Source: an uncultured Aquincola sp.
GTDB taxonomy: Bacteria; Pseudomonadota; Gammaproteobacteria; Burkholderiales; Burkholderiaceae
Reading direction: 5' to 3'
Assembly (NCBI GenBank): GCA_937883885.1
Contig: CAKZXL010000388.1
Coordinates: 1-38,921 of the forward strand
Length of the DNA: 38,921 bases
The notes beneath the pieces are model-generated. The model had not been told where the DNA came from and ran no database searches. It saw nothing but the letters and a program-made list of their open reading frames with translations. Both the position numbers and the translations under genes were made by a program. This document shows positions 31,103-38,885 of the stretch, piece after piece; position 1 is the first letter of the stretch; each line of letters starts with the position of its first letter.

Positions 31103-32962
31103 ATGAGCTCAACGCCCCCGCCCGTGCCGCGCAGCGCACCCCGCCTGCTGGCCGACATCGGCGCCACCTATGCGCGCTTCTGCGTGGAGCAGGTGTCCGG
31201 CCGCTTCGAGCATGTGAGCGTGCTGCCCTGCGCCAGCTTCAGCGGCTTCGTGGAAGTGGTGCAGGCCTACATCAATACCCTGCCCTCCGCGCTGCGGCCG
31301 CGGCATGCGGCGGTGGCCATCGCCAATCCGATCGAAGGCGACCGGGTGCGCATGATCAACCGCGACTGGGCCTTTTCCATCCGCGATGCACAGGCCCGCC
31401 TGGGGCTGAGCGCGCTGCTGCTGGTCAACAACTTCACCGCGCTGGCGATGGCGCTGCCGCACATCGGTGCCTCGGGCCGCATGCAGGTGGGTGGCGGCAT
31501 GCCGCAGGAGCATGGCGTGATCGGCCTCATTGGCCCGGGCACCGGCCTGGGCGTGTCGGGCCTGGTGCCCAGCGGCGCCGACCGCTGGTCCACGCTGGCC
31601 AGCGAAGGCGGCCATGCCGGCTTTTCGCCCAGCGACGAGCGCGAGATGAAGATCCTCGCCTTCGCCTGGCAGCACCATCCGCACGTCTCGGCCGAGCGGC
31701 TGGTGTCCGGGCCAGGGCTCGAACTCACCTACCGGGCGCTGGCCGCAGAGGCCGGCGCCCCGACGCCCGCGCTGGAAGCGGCCGAGATCGTGCGCCGCGC
31801 GATGGGCGAAAGCGATGCGCTGTGCATGGCGGCGGTGGAGTGCTTTTGCCGCATGCTGGGCACCGTGGCGGCCAATGTGGCGCTGATGCTGGGCGCCACC
31901 GGCGGCATCTACATCGGCGGCGGCATCGTGCCGCGGCTGGGCAACCTGTTCCTGCGATCGGGTTTCCGTGAGCGCTTCGAGCACAAGGGTCGGTTGTCCG
32001 ACTATGTGGCGCGCATTCCCACCTACGTGGTCACAGCCGAGCATCCCGCCTTCCTGGGCGTGTCGTCGCTGCTGTCGGACCACCTGCCCGGCGCCGATGC
32101 CGGCAATCCGCTGCTCGACCGCGTGCGTGCGGCGCGGCCCACGCTGTCGCCGGCCGAAGGGCGTGTGGCCGACTTCGTGCTGGCGCATCCGCGGGCGATG
32201 CTCAACGACCCGGTGGGCGTGATCGCGCAGATGGCCGAGGTGAGCCAGCCCACCGTCATCCGCTTTTGCCGCACGCTGGGCATGCAGGGCCTGGCTGACT
32301 TCAAGCTCAAGCTCGCTTCAGGTTTGAACGGCAACATCCCGGTGCAGCGCGCCCAGGTGCGCCGCCACGACGCCACGCCCGACCTGTGCGCCAAGGTGCT
32401 GGACAACACCATCTCGGCCATCATGCAGTTCCGCGAATCGCTGAACGTGGAAGCGGTGGACCGCGCCATCGGCCTCTTGCGCAGCGCGCGGCGGGTCGAG
32501 ATCTACGCCATCGGCAATTCCACCGCGGTGGCGGCCGACGTTCAGCACAAGCTGTTCCGCTTCCGCATCCCGTCCAGCACGCACACCGACCTGTCGACGC
32601 AGGCGCTGGCGGCCGAGCTGCTGGGCCCGCAGGACGTGACGGTGTTCATCAGCAGCTCGGGCCAGCCGCCCGAGCTGGTGCGCGCCGCCACGGTGGCGCT
32701 GGAGCGTGGCGCGGCGGTCATCGCCATCACCGCCAGCCATTCGCCGCTGTCGCGACGGGCCACGGTGTGCGTGCCGGTGGACCATGGCGAGGACGCATCG
32801 AGCTTCATGTCGATGATCTCGCGCATCCTGCACCTGCTGGTGGTGGACATGATGGCCGTGGGCATCGCGGTGCGCCGCGAGCCCGACGGCGGCCTGCCCC
32901 AGGCCGGCACCACGCCGGCCGGCAAGGCCGCCGCCGGGGTGCTGATCTCACACGTGGTGTGA
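31103..32962 (+). CDS. Glucokinase-like domain fused to RpiR-family transcriptional regulator
   Basis: A 619-residue two-part protein of the glk/RpiR fusion type known in Burkholderiales. The glucokinase fold spans about residues 12-335, with G-P-G-T-G-L-G-V-S-G and the sugar-binding E168-G-G-H171. An RpiR helix-turn-helix (about 345-425, S-Q-P-T-V-I-R-F-C-R) and a SIS sugar-phosphate domain (about 455-595, I-S-S-S-G) follow. Two kinase positions are unusual. The catalytic Asp of the N-D-F motif (Asp100 in E. coli Glk) is Asn110 here (V-N-N-F-T-A), and the first phosphate motif reads D-I-G-A-T-Y-A-R instead of D-x-G-G-T-N-A-R. Phosphorylation activity is therefore doubtful. The regulator half is complete. 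It ends the maltodextrin locus, 54 bases after the amylase gene, and is the likely local regulator. Confidence 0.9.
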   Translation: MSSTPPPVPRSAPRLLADIGATYARFCVEQVSGRFEHVSVLPCASFSGFVEVVQAYINTLPSALRPRHAAVAIANPIEGDRVRMINRDWAFSIRDAQARLGLSALLLVNNFTALAMALPHIGASGRMQVGGGMPQEHGVIGLIGPGTGLGVSGLVPSGADRWSTLASEGGHAGFSPSDEREMKILAFAWQHHPHVSAERLVSGPGLELTYRALAAEAGAPTPALEAAEIVRRAMGESDALCMAAVECFCRMLGTVAANVALMLGATGGIYIGGGIVPRLGNLFLRSGFRERFEHKGRLSDYVARIPTYVVTAEHPAFLGVSSLLSDHLPGADAGNPLLDRVRAARPTLSPAEGRVADFVLAHPRAMLNDPVGVIAQMAEVSQPTVIRFCRTLGMQGLADFKLKLASGLNGNIPVQRAQVRRHDATPDLCAKVLDNTISAIMQFRESLNVEAVDRAIGLLRSARRVEIYAIGNSTAVAADVQHKLFRFRIPSSTHTDLSTQALAAELLGPQDVTVFISSSGQPPELVRAATVALERGAAVIAITASHSPLSRRATVCVPVDHGEDASSFMSMISRILHLLVVDMMAVGIAVRREPDGGLPQAGTTPAGKAAAGVLISHVV

Positions 32963-32965
32963 TGG

Positions 32966-33065
32966 AGCCCCCAAGGCCCGGGCTGCGCCCGGACCGCCCC
33001 CCCGAGGGGGAGCCACAAAGCTTGGGGCGGCCCGGCGCTTTGTGGTGTAGCCCCTTAGGGGCTAC
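32966..33065. repeat. Structured intergenic repeat, copy 2, with terminal hairpin
   Basis: This lies between the convergent glk-rpiR and decarboxylase genes. It opens with AGCCCCCAAG (32966-32975), has a CCCCCCCGAGGGGG inverted repeat, then CCACAAAG (33013-33020) and CTTTGTGG (33038-33045) as arms around the core CTTGGGGCGGCCCGGCG. It closes with the perfect hairpin GTAGCCCC-TTA-GGGGCTAC (33047-33065). The last hairpin contains the decarboxylase stop codon. It probably terminates both transcripts. Confidence 0.65.
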
Positions 33066-35308
33066 TCTGCCTTGACGCAGTCGACGTAGGCCTCGCCGTT
33101 CTCTTCCACCAGACCGTGCACGTCGGTGTGGAAGCCCGGGAACCGCTTGTTGAAGTCGCGGGCGAACTTGAGGTACTCCACGATCTTGCGGTTGAAGCGC
33201 TCGCCCGGGATCAGCAGCGGAATGCCCGGCGGGTACGGCGTCAGCAGCGAGGTGGTGATGCGGCCTTCCAGCTCGTCGATCGACACCCGCTCGGTGTCGC
33301 GGTGGGCGATGCGGGCATAGGCGTCTGCCGGCTTCATCGCCGGGTCGAGGTTGGACAGGTACATCTCCGTCGTCAGGCGCGCGATGTCGCCCTTGGCATA
33401 GGCCTCGTGCACCGATTGGCTGAGGTCGCGCAGGCCCATGCGCTCGTACGTGGGATGCGCGGCCACGAAGTCGGGCAGCACGCGCCACAGCGGCACGTTC
33501 TTGTCGTAGTCGTCCTTGAACTGCTGCAGCGCCGTCAGCAGCGTGTTCCAGCGGCCCTTGGTGATGCCGATGGTGAACATGATGAAGAACGAGTAAAGGC
33601 CCGTCTTTTCCACCACCACACCGTGCTCGGCCAGGAACTTGGTGACGATGCTGGCCGGAATGCCGGTGGGCGCGAACTTGCCGCTGATGTCCAGGCCCGG
33701 GGTGATCAGCGTGCTCTTGATCGGGTCGAGCATGTTGAAGCCGGTGGCCAGGTTACCGAAGCCGTGCCAGTCGTCGTTGGCGCGCAGCACCCAGTCGTCC
33801 TGGCGGCCGATGCCGTCTTCGGTCAGCTGGTCGGGGCCCCAGACGGTGAACCACCAGTCCTGGCCGTAGTCCTTTTCCACCTTGCGCATCGCGCGGCGGA
33901 AGTCCAGCGCTTCCGACAGGCTTTCTTCCACCAGCGCGGTGCCGCCGGGCGGCTCCATCATCGCGGCGGCCACGTCGCAGCTGGCGATGATGGCGTACTG
34001 CGGGCTGGTGCTGGTGTGCATCAGGTACGCCTCGTTGAAGAGGTGGCGGTCCAGCTTCTGGTTCTGCGCGTCCTGCACCAGCACCTGCGAAGCCTGGCTC
34101 AGGCCGGCCAGCAGCTTGTGGGTGCTTTGCGTGGCATACACCATCGCTTCCTTCGGCCGCGCGCGGTTCTTGCCCATCGCGTGATAGGCGCCGTAGAACT
34201 TGTGGAAGGCGGCGTGCGGCAGCCAGGCTTCGTCGAAGTGGATGGTGTCGATCCAGCCGTCGAGCTTGGCCTTGATGGTCTCGGTGTTGTAGAGCACGCC
34301 GTCGTAGGTGCTCTGCGTCAGCGTCAGGATGCGCGGCTTGACGGTGGCCGGGTCCACGCCCTTGAGCAGCGGGTTGGCGGCGATCTTGGCGCGGATGGCC
34401 TCGGGCGAGAACTCGCTCTCGGGGATGGGGCCGATGATGCCGTACTGGTTGCGCGTGGGCGACAGGAACACCGGCACCGCACCGGTCATGATGATGGAGT
34501 GCAGGATGCTCTTGTGGCAGTTGCGGTCCACCACCACCACGTCGCCCGGCGCCACCGTGTGGTGCCACACCATCTTGTTGCTGGTGCTGGTGCCGTTGGT
34601 CACGAAGAAGCAGTGGTCGGCATTGAAGATGCGCGCCGCATTGCGCTCGCTCTGCGCCACCGGGCCGGTGTGGTCCAGCAGCTGGCCCAGTTCTTCCACC
34701 GCATTGCACACGTCGGCGCGCAGCATGTTCTCGCCGAAGAACTGGTGGAACATCTGGCCCACCGGGCTCTTGAGAAAGGCCACGCCGCCCGAGTGACCGG
34801 GGCAGTGCCACGAGTACGAACCGTCCTGCGCATAGTCCATCAGCGCGCTGAAGAACGGCGGCGCCAGGCCGTCGAGGTAGCTGCGCGCCTCGCGGATGAT
34901 GTGGCGGGCCACGAACTCCGGCGTGTCCTCGAACATGTGGATGAAGCCGTGCAGCTCACGCAGGATGTCGTTCGGGATGTGCTGCGAGGTGCGCGTCTCG
35001 CCATACAGGTAGATCGGGATGTCCGCGTTCTTGCGGCGGATTTCCTCGATGAACTTGCGCAGGTTCAGCACCGCCGGGTCGAGGTCGGGGCCGTCCTGGA
35101 ACTCCTCGTCGTCGATCGACAGGATGAAGGCCGAGGCGCGGCTTTGCTGCTGCGCGAACGACGACAGGTCGCCGTAGCTGGTGACGCCCAGCACTTCGAA
35201 GCCTTCGCGCTCAATGGCCTGCGCCAGTGCGCGGATGCCGAGGCCGGACGTGTTCTCCGACCGGTAGTCCTCGTCGATGATGACGATGGGAAAGTGAAAA
35301 CGCAGCAT
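33062..35308 (-). CDS. PLP-dependent Orn/Lys/Arg decarboxylase (arginine decarboxylase type)
   Basis: A 748-residue fold-type I decarboxylase giving a polyamine or diamine (agmatine, cadaverine or putrescine) and CO2. It has an N-terminal response-regulator-like wing domain (residues 1-130, I-I-D-E-D-Y), then the PLP domain: H-F-D-E-A-W (D359, ring-nitrogen Asp) and the Schiff-base lysine K398 in S-T-H-K-L-L. The large C-terminal domain carries P-Y-P-P-G-I-P. Length and overall order fit biodegradative arginine/lysine decarboxylases. The substrate is most often annotated as arginine in this group, but specificity cannot be read with certainty. The ATG 35308 follows AGGAG and defines the wing domain start; the upstream open frame is not family-like. 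The gene runs divergently from nfeD. Confidence 0.9.
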   Translation of the reverse strand: MLRFHFPIVIIDEDYRSENTSGLGIRALAQAIEREGFEVLGVTSYGDLSSFAQQQSRASAFILSIDDEEFQDGPDLDPAVLNLRKFIEEIRRKNADIPIYLYGETRTSQHIPNDILRELHGFIHMFEDTPEFVARHIIREARSYLDGLAPPFFSALMDYAQDGSYSWHCPGHSGGVAFLKSPVGQMFHQFFGENMLRADVCNAVEELGQLLDHTGPVAQSERNAARIFNADHCFFVTNGTSTSNKMVWHHTVAPGDVVVVDRNCHKSILHSIIMTGAVPVFLSPTRNQYGIIGPIPESEFSPEAIRAKIAANPLLKGVDPATVKPRILTLTQSTYDGVLYNTETIKAKLDGWIDTIHFDEAWLPHAAFHKFYGAYHAMGKNRARPKEAMVYATQSTHKLLAGLSQASQVLVQDAQNQKLDRHLFNEAYLMHTSTSPQYAIIASCDVAAAMMEPPGGTALVEESLSEALDFRRAMRKVEKDYGQDWWFTVWGPDQLTEDGIGRQDDWVLRANDDWHGFGNLATGFNMLDPIKSTLITPGLDISGKFAPTGIPASIVTKFLAEHGVVVEKTGLYSFFIMFTIGITKGRWNTLLTALQQFKDDYDKNVPLWRVLPDFVAAHPTYERMGLRDLSQSVHEAYAKGDIARLTTEMYLSNLDPAMKPADAYARIAHRDTERVSIDELEGRITTSLLTPYPPGIPLLIPGERFNRKIVEYLKFARDFNKRFPGFHTDVHGLVEENGEAYVDCVKAE

Positions 35309-35376
35309 GCGTGGAACTCCTGGTGGTCCCCGGTCGGGCGGTGGCGAAATGGGCGTCCAAGCCCCGGAAAGCCGCG

Positions 35377-35407
35377 CAGTGTAGGGCGTGCACGTGTCGC
35401 TACACTG
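35377..35407. promoter_or_regulatory. Divergent promoter/operator palindrome between decarboxylase and nfeD
   Basis: CAGTGTAG (35377-35384) and CTACACTG (35400-35407) form a perfect inverted repeat with a 15-base spacer. Each arm holds a TACACT -10-like box, reading outward: 35401-35406 on plus toward nfeD and 35383-35378 on minus toward the decarboxylase. The two boxes sit exactly where the other's -35 would be, so the promoters would overlap face to face. Confidence 0.5.
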
Positions 35408-35429
35408 ACCGGCCACGAGCGGAGGCCCC

Positions 35430-35858
35430 ATGAACTGGACTGCACCCACCTGGTGGTGGCTCATCACGGGCCTGCTGGTGGCCGTGGAGCTGGCCACCAC
35501 CACCTTCTATCTGCTGATGATGGCGCTGGGCGCCGCAGCCGCTGCGCTGGCCGCCCACGCCGGTGCGCCGCTGGGCCTGCAGATCGTGGTGGCGGCCCTG
35601 GTGGGCGGTGGTGCGGTGGCGGGGCTGTATGTGGCGCGCCGCCGCCGGCCTGCCCTGTCGCCTGCAGCTGATGCGGCATTGAACCTCGACGTGGGGGCGC
35701 AGGTCGAAGTACCTGCCTGGCAGCCCGGCGGCCATGCCCGCCTGCCCTACCGCGGCTCGTTGTGGAGCGGGCGCTACGTGGGCAGCGGCGCGCCCCAACC
35801 CGGCCCGCATGTGATCCGCGCGGTGGAAGGCAGCGTGCTGCTGCTCGACCGCCTCTGA
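35430..35858 (+). CDS. NfeD-like membrane protein
   Basis: A 142-residue protein with two or three N-terminal hydrophobic helices (residues 8-70, opening W-W-W-L-I-T-G-L-L) and a C-terminal soluble domain of the NfeD OB-fold type (R-L-P-Y-R-G-S-L-W-S, and V-E-G-S-V-L-L-L). Short NfeD proteins are encoded directly before SPFH/stomatin genes and are thought to act with them in membrane microdomains. That pairing is present here, with 22 bases between the genes. The enzymatic activity of long NfeD proteases is not expected, as the ClpP-like domain is absent. Confidence 0.85.
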   Translation: MNWTAPTWWWLITGLLVAVELATTTFYLLMMALGAAAAALAAHAGAPLGLQIVVAALVGGGAVAGLYVARRRRPALSPAADAALNLDVGAQVEVPAWQPGGHARLPYRGSLWSGRYVGSGAPQPGPHVIRAVEGSVLLLDRL

Positions 35859-35880
35859 CCCGTCCTTCTTCAGGTAACAC

Positions 35881-36831
35881 ATGGAAATCATCGCGATCGT
35901 CCTGCTCGTCGTGGCCGTGGTGTTCGTCGTGCGCACGCTCAAGGTGGTGCCGCAGCAGAACGCCTGGGTGGTCGAGCGGCTGGGCAAGTACAACGCCACG
36001 CTGACCCCCGGCCTGAACTTCCTGGTGCCTTTCGTCGACCGGGTGGCCTACAAGCATTCGCTCAAGGAGATTCCGCTGGACGTGCCCAGCCAGGTCTGCA
36101 TCACCAAGGACAACACGCAGCTGACGGTGGACGGCATCCTGTACTTCCAGGTGACCGACCCGATGCGCGCCAGCTACGGCAGCAGCAACTACATCGTGGC
36201 CATCACCCAGCTGGCGCAAACCACGCTGCGCAGCGTGATCGGCAAGATGGAGCTGGACAAGACTTTCGAGGAGCGTGACGCGATCAATGCCGCGGTGGTC
36301 AATGCGCTGGACGAAGCCGCCGCCAACTGGGGCGTGAAGGTGCTGCGCTACGAGATCAAGGACCTGGCGCCGCCGGCCGAGATCCTGCGCTCGATGCAGG
36401 CGCAGATCACCGCCGAGCGCGAGAAGCGCGCGCTGATCGCCGCCTCCGAAGGCCGGCGCCAGGAGCAGATCAACATCGCCACCGGCGAGCGCGAAGCCAA
36501 CATCGCCCGATCGGAAGGCGAAAAGCAGGCCGACATCAACCGTGCGCAGGGCGAAGCCGCCGCCATCGTGGCCGTGGCCGACGCCACCGCCGAGGCCATC
36601 GCCAAGATCGCCGAAGCCCTGCGCCAGCCCGGCGGCCCCGAGGCGGTGCAGCTGAAGGTGGCCGAAAAGGCGGTGGATGCCTTCGGCCAGCTGGCCAAGA
36701 CCAACAACACGATGATCGTGCCGGGCAACATGAGCGAGGTGAGCGGCCTGATCGCCACCGCGATGGCCCTCTTCAAGAGCGCCGACGTGCCCGCCACCAC
36801 CCCCGTGCGCCCGCCCAACACCGCGCGCTGA
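35881..36831 (+). CDS. SPFH/Band-7 (stomatin/paraslipin-like) membrane protein
   Basis: A 316-residue protein of the slipin/QmcA type. It has one N-terminal membrane helix (residues 2-20), then the SPFH domain starting V-V-P-Q-Q-N-A-W-V-V-E-R-L-G-K-Y and including D-V-P-S-Q-V-C-I-T-K-D-N and R-S-V-I-G-K-M-E-L-D-K. A long charged helix follows (about residues 170-240, repeated E-R-E-A and Q-A-D-I-N-R-A-Q-G-E-A), expected to form a coiled coil and oligomerise. It works in membrane-domain organisation and quality control with the NfeD partner. AGGTAACAC precedes the ATG. It ends 50 bases before tRNA-Ser. Confidence 0.92.
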   Translation: MEIIAIVLLVVAVVFVVRTLKVVPQQNAWVVERLGKYNATLTPGLNFLVPFVDRVAYKHSLKEIPLDVPSQVCITKDNTQLTVDGILYFQVTDPMRASYGSSNYIVAITQLAQTTLRSVIGKMELDKTFEERDAINAAVVNALDEAAANWGVKVLRYEIKDLAPPAEILRSMQAQITAEREKRALIAASEGRRQEQINIATGEREANIARSEGEKQADINRAQGEAAAIVAVADATAEAIAKIAEALRQPGGPEAVQLKVAEKAVDAFGQLAKTNNTMIVPGNMSEVSGLIATAMALFKSADVPATTPVRPPNTAR

Positions 36832-36881
36832 CACCCGCCGCCAAAAACGCCCGAAACCTGGGCTACACTCTTGGGCTTCCC

Positions 36882-36972
36882 GGAGAGATGGATGAGCGGT
36901 TTAAGTCGCACGCCTGGAAAGCGTGTGTGGGTTAACAGCCCACCGCGGGTTCGAATCCCGCTCTCTCCGCCA
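36882..36972 (+). tRNA. tRNA-Ser (anticodon GGA)
   Basis: A class II tRNA. The acceptor stem GGAGAGA (36882-36888) pairs with TCTCTCC (36962-36968), then discriminator G and an encoded CCA (36970-36972). The anticodon stem CACGC/GCGTG holds the loop CTGGAAA with anticodon GGA at 36916-36918. A long variable arm (GTGGGTTAACAGCCCAC) and the T arm GGGTTCGAATCCC follow. It reads UCC and UCU serine codons. A TACACT -10-like box lies upstream at 36864-36869. Confidence 0.97.
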
Positions 36973-36980
36973 GTGTTTGC

Positions 36981-37029
36981 AAGCCCCTGAATACCAGGTC
37001 GACCACGACCCGCGGTTCAGGGGCTTTTT
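36981..37029 (+). terminator. Rho-independent terminator after tRNA-Ser
   Basis: AAGCCCCTGAA (36981-36991) pairs with TTCAGGGGCTT (37016-37026), an 11-base perfect stem followed by a T run (37025-37029). It terminates the tRNA transcript. Confidence 0.85.
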
Positions 37030-37136
37030 GCTTTGTGCGCGCCACTTCTTTCGCGCATGTTCACCGTAGCCCATCTTCTGGACCCGTCGCTGGTGGACCG
37101 CTCTCACGGCTGTCAGAACGGCTGACAGGAGCACCC

Positions 37137-37792
37137 TTACTTCCAGCCGCTAAAGTCTTTCAGGGGCACACCGTCCTTCGCCCTCACCCAATCGGCCGGG
37201 CTACGGAACAGCATCGGGTTGTCGGCGTCCAGGGTAGCGTGCCAGTCGAAAACATGCTGTTGCCCGTCGTCCACGCTCACCTGCACGGCGGTGTGGTCGA
37301 CCCCGTTCAAGACACGTGAGATGGGAGCTGCGCCCTTGAGTCGCCGCACACGGGCATCCTTCTTACTGACTGCCACGTTAAGGGCCGCGCTGGCCGCATC
37401 GCTGATACCGGTGCAGACGCGATTGGCGTACGCCGGCTCCGTGGGGTCGCCCCAAGCACCGAAGGAGACCATGCCGAGCGCCACGTAGCCAGCGTTGCGC
37501 AGACCTCCGGCCACGCCCCAAGCCGCTGGCAAAAAGTTGTCAATCCCGCTGTCTATGCGCTTGCTTGCCTCCGGGTCCTTGGCAACCACCGACGTCAGAT
37601 TTTCAGCCTCCTCTACGGTCAGCATGGGATAGCGCGCTTTCTTCAATGTGTGGATCGCCTTGATACCCACCGCGGTCGTTGATGGCATCCGCCGCTTTGA
37701 TGAGACGCGGCAAATCCTCAACCTTGGCGGCACCCATGCGTGTAGCCCAACCCTCAACGGAATGTCGGTGGTGGTCGCCGCGCTGGTCGTCG
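37137..37792 (-). pseudogene. Gene of unknown function, probably frameshifted
   Basis: Two overlapping frames on the minus strand look like one protein. The first gives M-G-A-A-K-V-E-D-L-P-R-L-I-K-A-A-D-A-I-N-D-R-G (from ATG 37737; frame open from just after a TGA near 37790). The second takes over around 37670 (V-G-I-K-A-I-H-T-L-K-K-A-R-Y-P) and runs to TAA at 37137. The joined product would be about 200 residues: a helical N-terminal part, then G-V-A-G-G-L-R-N-A-G-Y-V-A-L-G and a C-terminal part ending K-D-F-S-G-W-K. If the first frame is ignored, an intact start could be ATG 37688 or ATG 37625. No family was recognised. Base composition is less GC-rich than the core genes, and it lies just behind tRNA-Ser, a common integration site. 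Confidence 0.5.
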
Positions 37793-37913
37793 CTTCATCG
37801 GTGCGGACAGCGGCGATGGCTGGCGGGCCAGCAGACAGGCGTGGCAACACCGTGTGGGGTTGGAGTCGCCCCATGCTGCGGGCAGCGGGCCGGCCAGGCC
37901 ACCCCAAGCACCC

Positions 37914-37929
37914 AACGGTAACAACCGTT
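37914..37929. promoter_or_regulatory. Short palindrome upstream of the DUF3034 gene
   Basis: AACGGT-AACA-ACCGTT is a perfect six-base inverted repeat with a four-base spacer, 57 bases before the DUF3034 start. It could be an operator, but nothing else supports this. Confidence 0.3.
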
Positions 37930-37985
37930 CAGTCCAGCAGCCGGCGGGCCGATAAGCGATCGTCATTGCTCCGCTCGTCCCGCCG

Positions 37986-38885
37986 ATGTCGTCTCCCGCC
38001 CTGCCCCTCCTGTGCTGCGCACTCGCCCTGTCCCTGCCCGCGGCCGCAGCGCCGGGCGACGAGGCGCCGGCGCCCCGGCCCACGGCGCGCAGCAAGCTGC
38101 TGCTTACCGCGGGCGTCAGCAGCATCGACGGCGCGGCCGGCGGCGGGCTCACGCCTTGGGCGGTGACCGGCACGCAGGCCACGGAGCATGAGGTGGGGGC
38201 CACGGCCTTCGTCACCCGCGCGGTGACGTCCGACTACGCGCTCACCGTCAAGGGCGCCACCGTCGGCATCCACGACCGGGTGGAGCTCTCGCTGGCGCGG
38301 CAGGACTTCGATGCCGGCGTGGTGGTGCCGGGCACCACGCTCAAGCTGGACATCGCGGGCGTCAAGCTCAAGGTGGCGGGCGACGCCATCCTGGATGCCG
38401 ACACCTGGCGGCCGCAGGTGGCTGTGGGCCTGTTCTACAAGCACCTGGACCCGGGCAGCGCCGTCGGCGGCGTGCTGGATTCGGTGGGCGCCAGGCGCCA
38501 TGGCGTGGAGGTGTATGCCAGCGCCACCAAGCTGCTGCTGGCCCACGGTGTGCTGCTCAACGGCACGCTGCGCGCCACGCAGGCCAACCAGAACGGCCTG
38601 CTGGGCTTCGGCACCACCGGCGACCGCCGCCTGCGGCTGCAGCCCGAGTTCTCGGTCGCCAAGCTGCTGCGCAAGGACCTGGCCATCGGCGCCGAATACC
38701 GCTTCAAGCCCGACCGGCTGGCCTTCGCCGGCCCGGCCTTCCGTGAGTCGGACTGGAAGGACGTGTTCGTCGCCTGGGCCCCCAACAAGCACCTGTCGGT
38801 CACGCTGGCCTGGGTGGACCTGGGCCAGATCGTCGGCCACGACCGCCAGCGCGGCACCTACCTGTCTATACAAGCCGGCCTGTGA
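37986..38885 (+). CDS. DUF3034 family exported protein
   Basis: A 299-residue protein with a signal peptide (hydrophobic L-L-C-C-A-L-A-L-S-L core, cleavage near A-A-A-A-P, residue 23). The mature part starts with the family-typical S-K-L-L-L-T-A-G-V-S-S-I-D-G-A-A-G-G-G-L-T-P-W-A-V. Later it shows V-E-L-S-L-A-R-Q-D-F, G-A-E-Y-R-F-K-P-D and V-F-V-A-W-A-P-N-K-H. Alternating hydrophobic strands suggest a small outer-membrane beta-barrel. No function is established for the family. The stop overlaps the next start (TGATG at 38883-38887), so it is probably the first gene of an operon running out of the window. Confidence 0.82.
   Translation: MSSPALPLLCCALALSLPAAAAPGDEAPAPRPTARSKLLLTAGVSSIDGAAGGGLTPWAVTGTQATEHEVGATAFVTRAVTSDYALTVKGATVGIHDRVELSLARQDFDAGVVVPGTTLKLDIAGVKLKVAGDAILDADTWRPQVAVGLFYKHLDPGSAVGGVLDSVGARRHGVEVYASATKLLLAHGVLLNGTLRATQANQNGLLGFGTTGDRRLRLQPEFSVAKLLRKDLAIGAEYRFKPDRLAFAGPAFRESDWKDVFVAWAPNKHLSVTLAWVDLGQIVGHDRQRGTYLSIQAGL

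Noticed and set aside
36953..36972. Attachment-site repeat of the tRNA-Ser 3' end
   Set aside because: No second copy of GGGTTCGAATCCC or of the 3' stem was found downstream in the window, so no att pair can be claimed.
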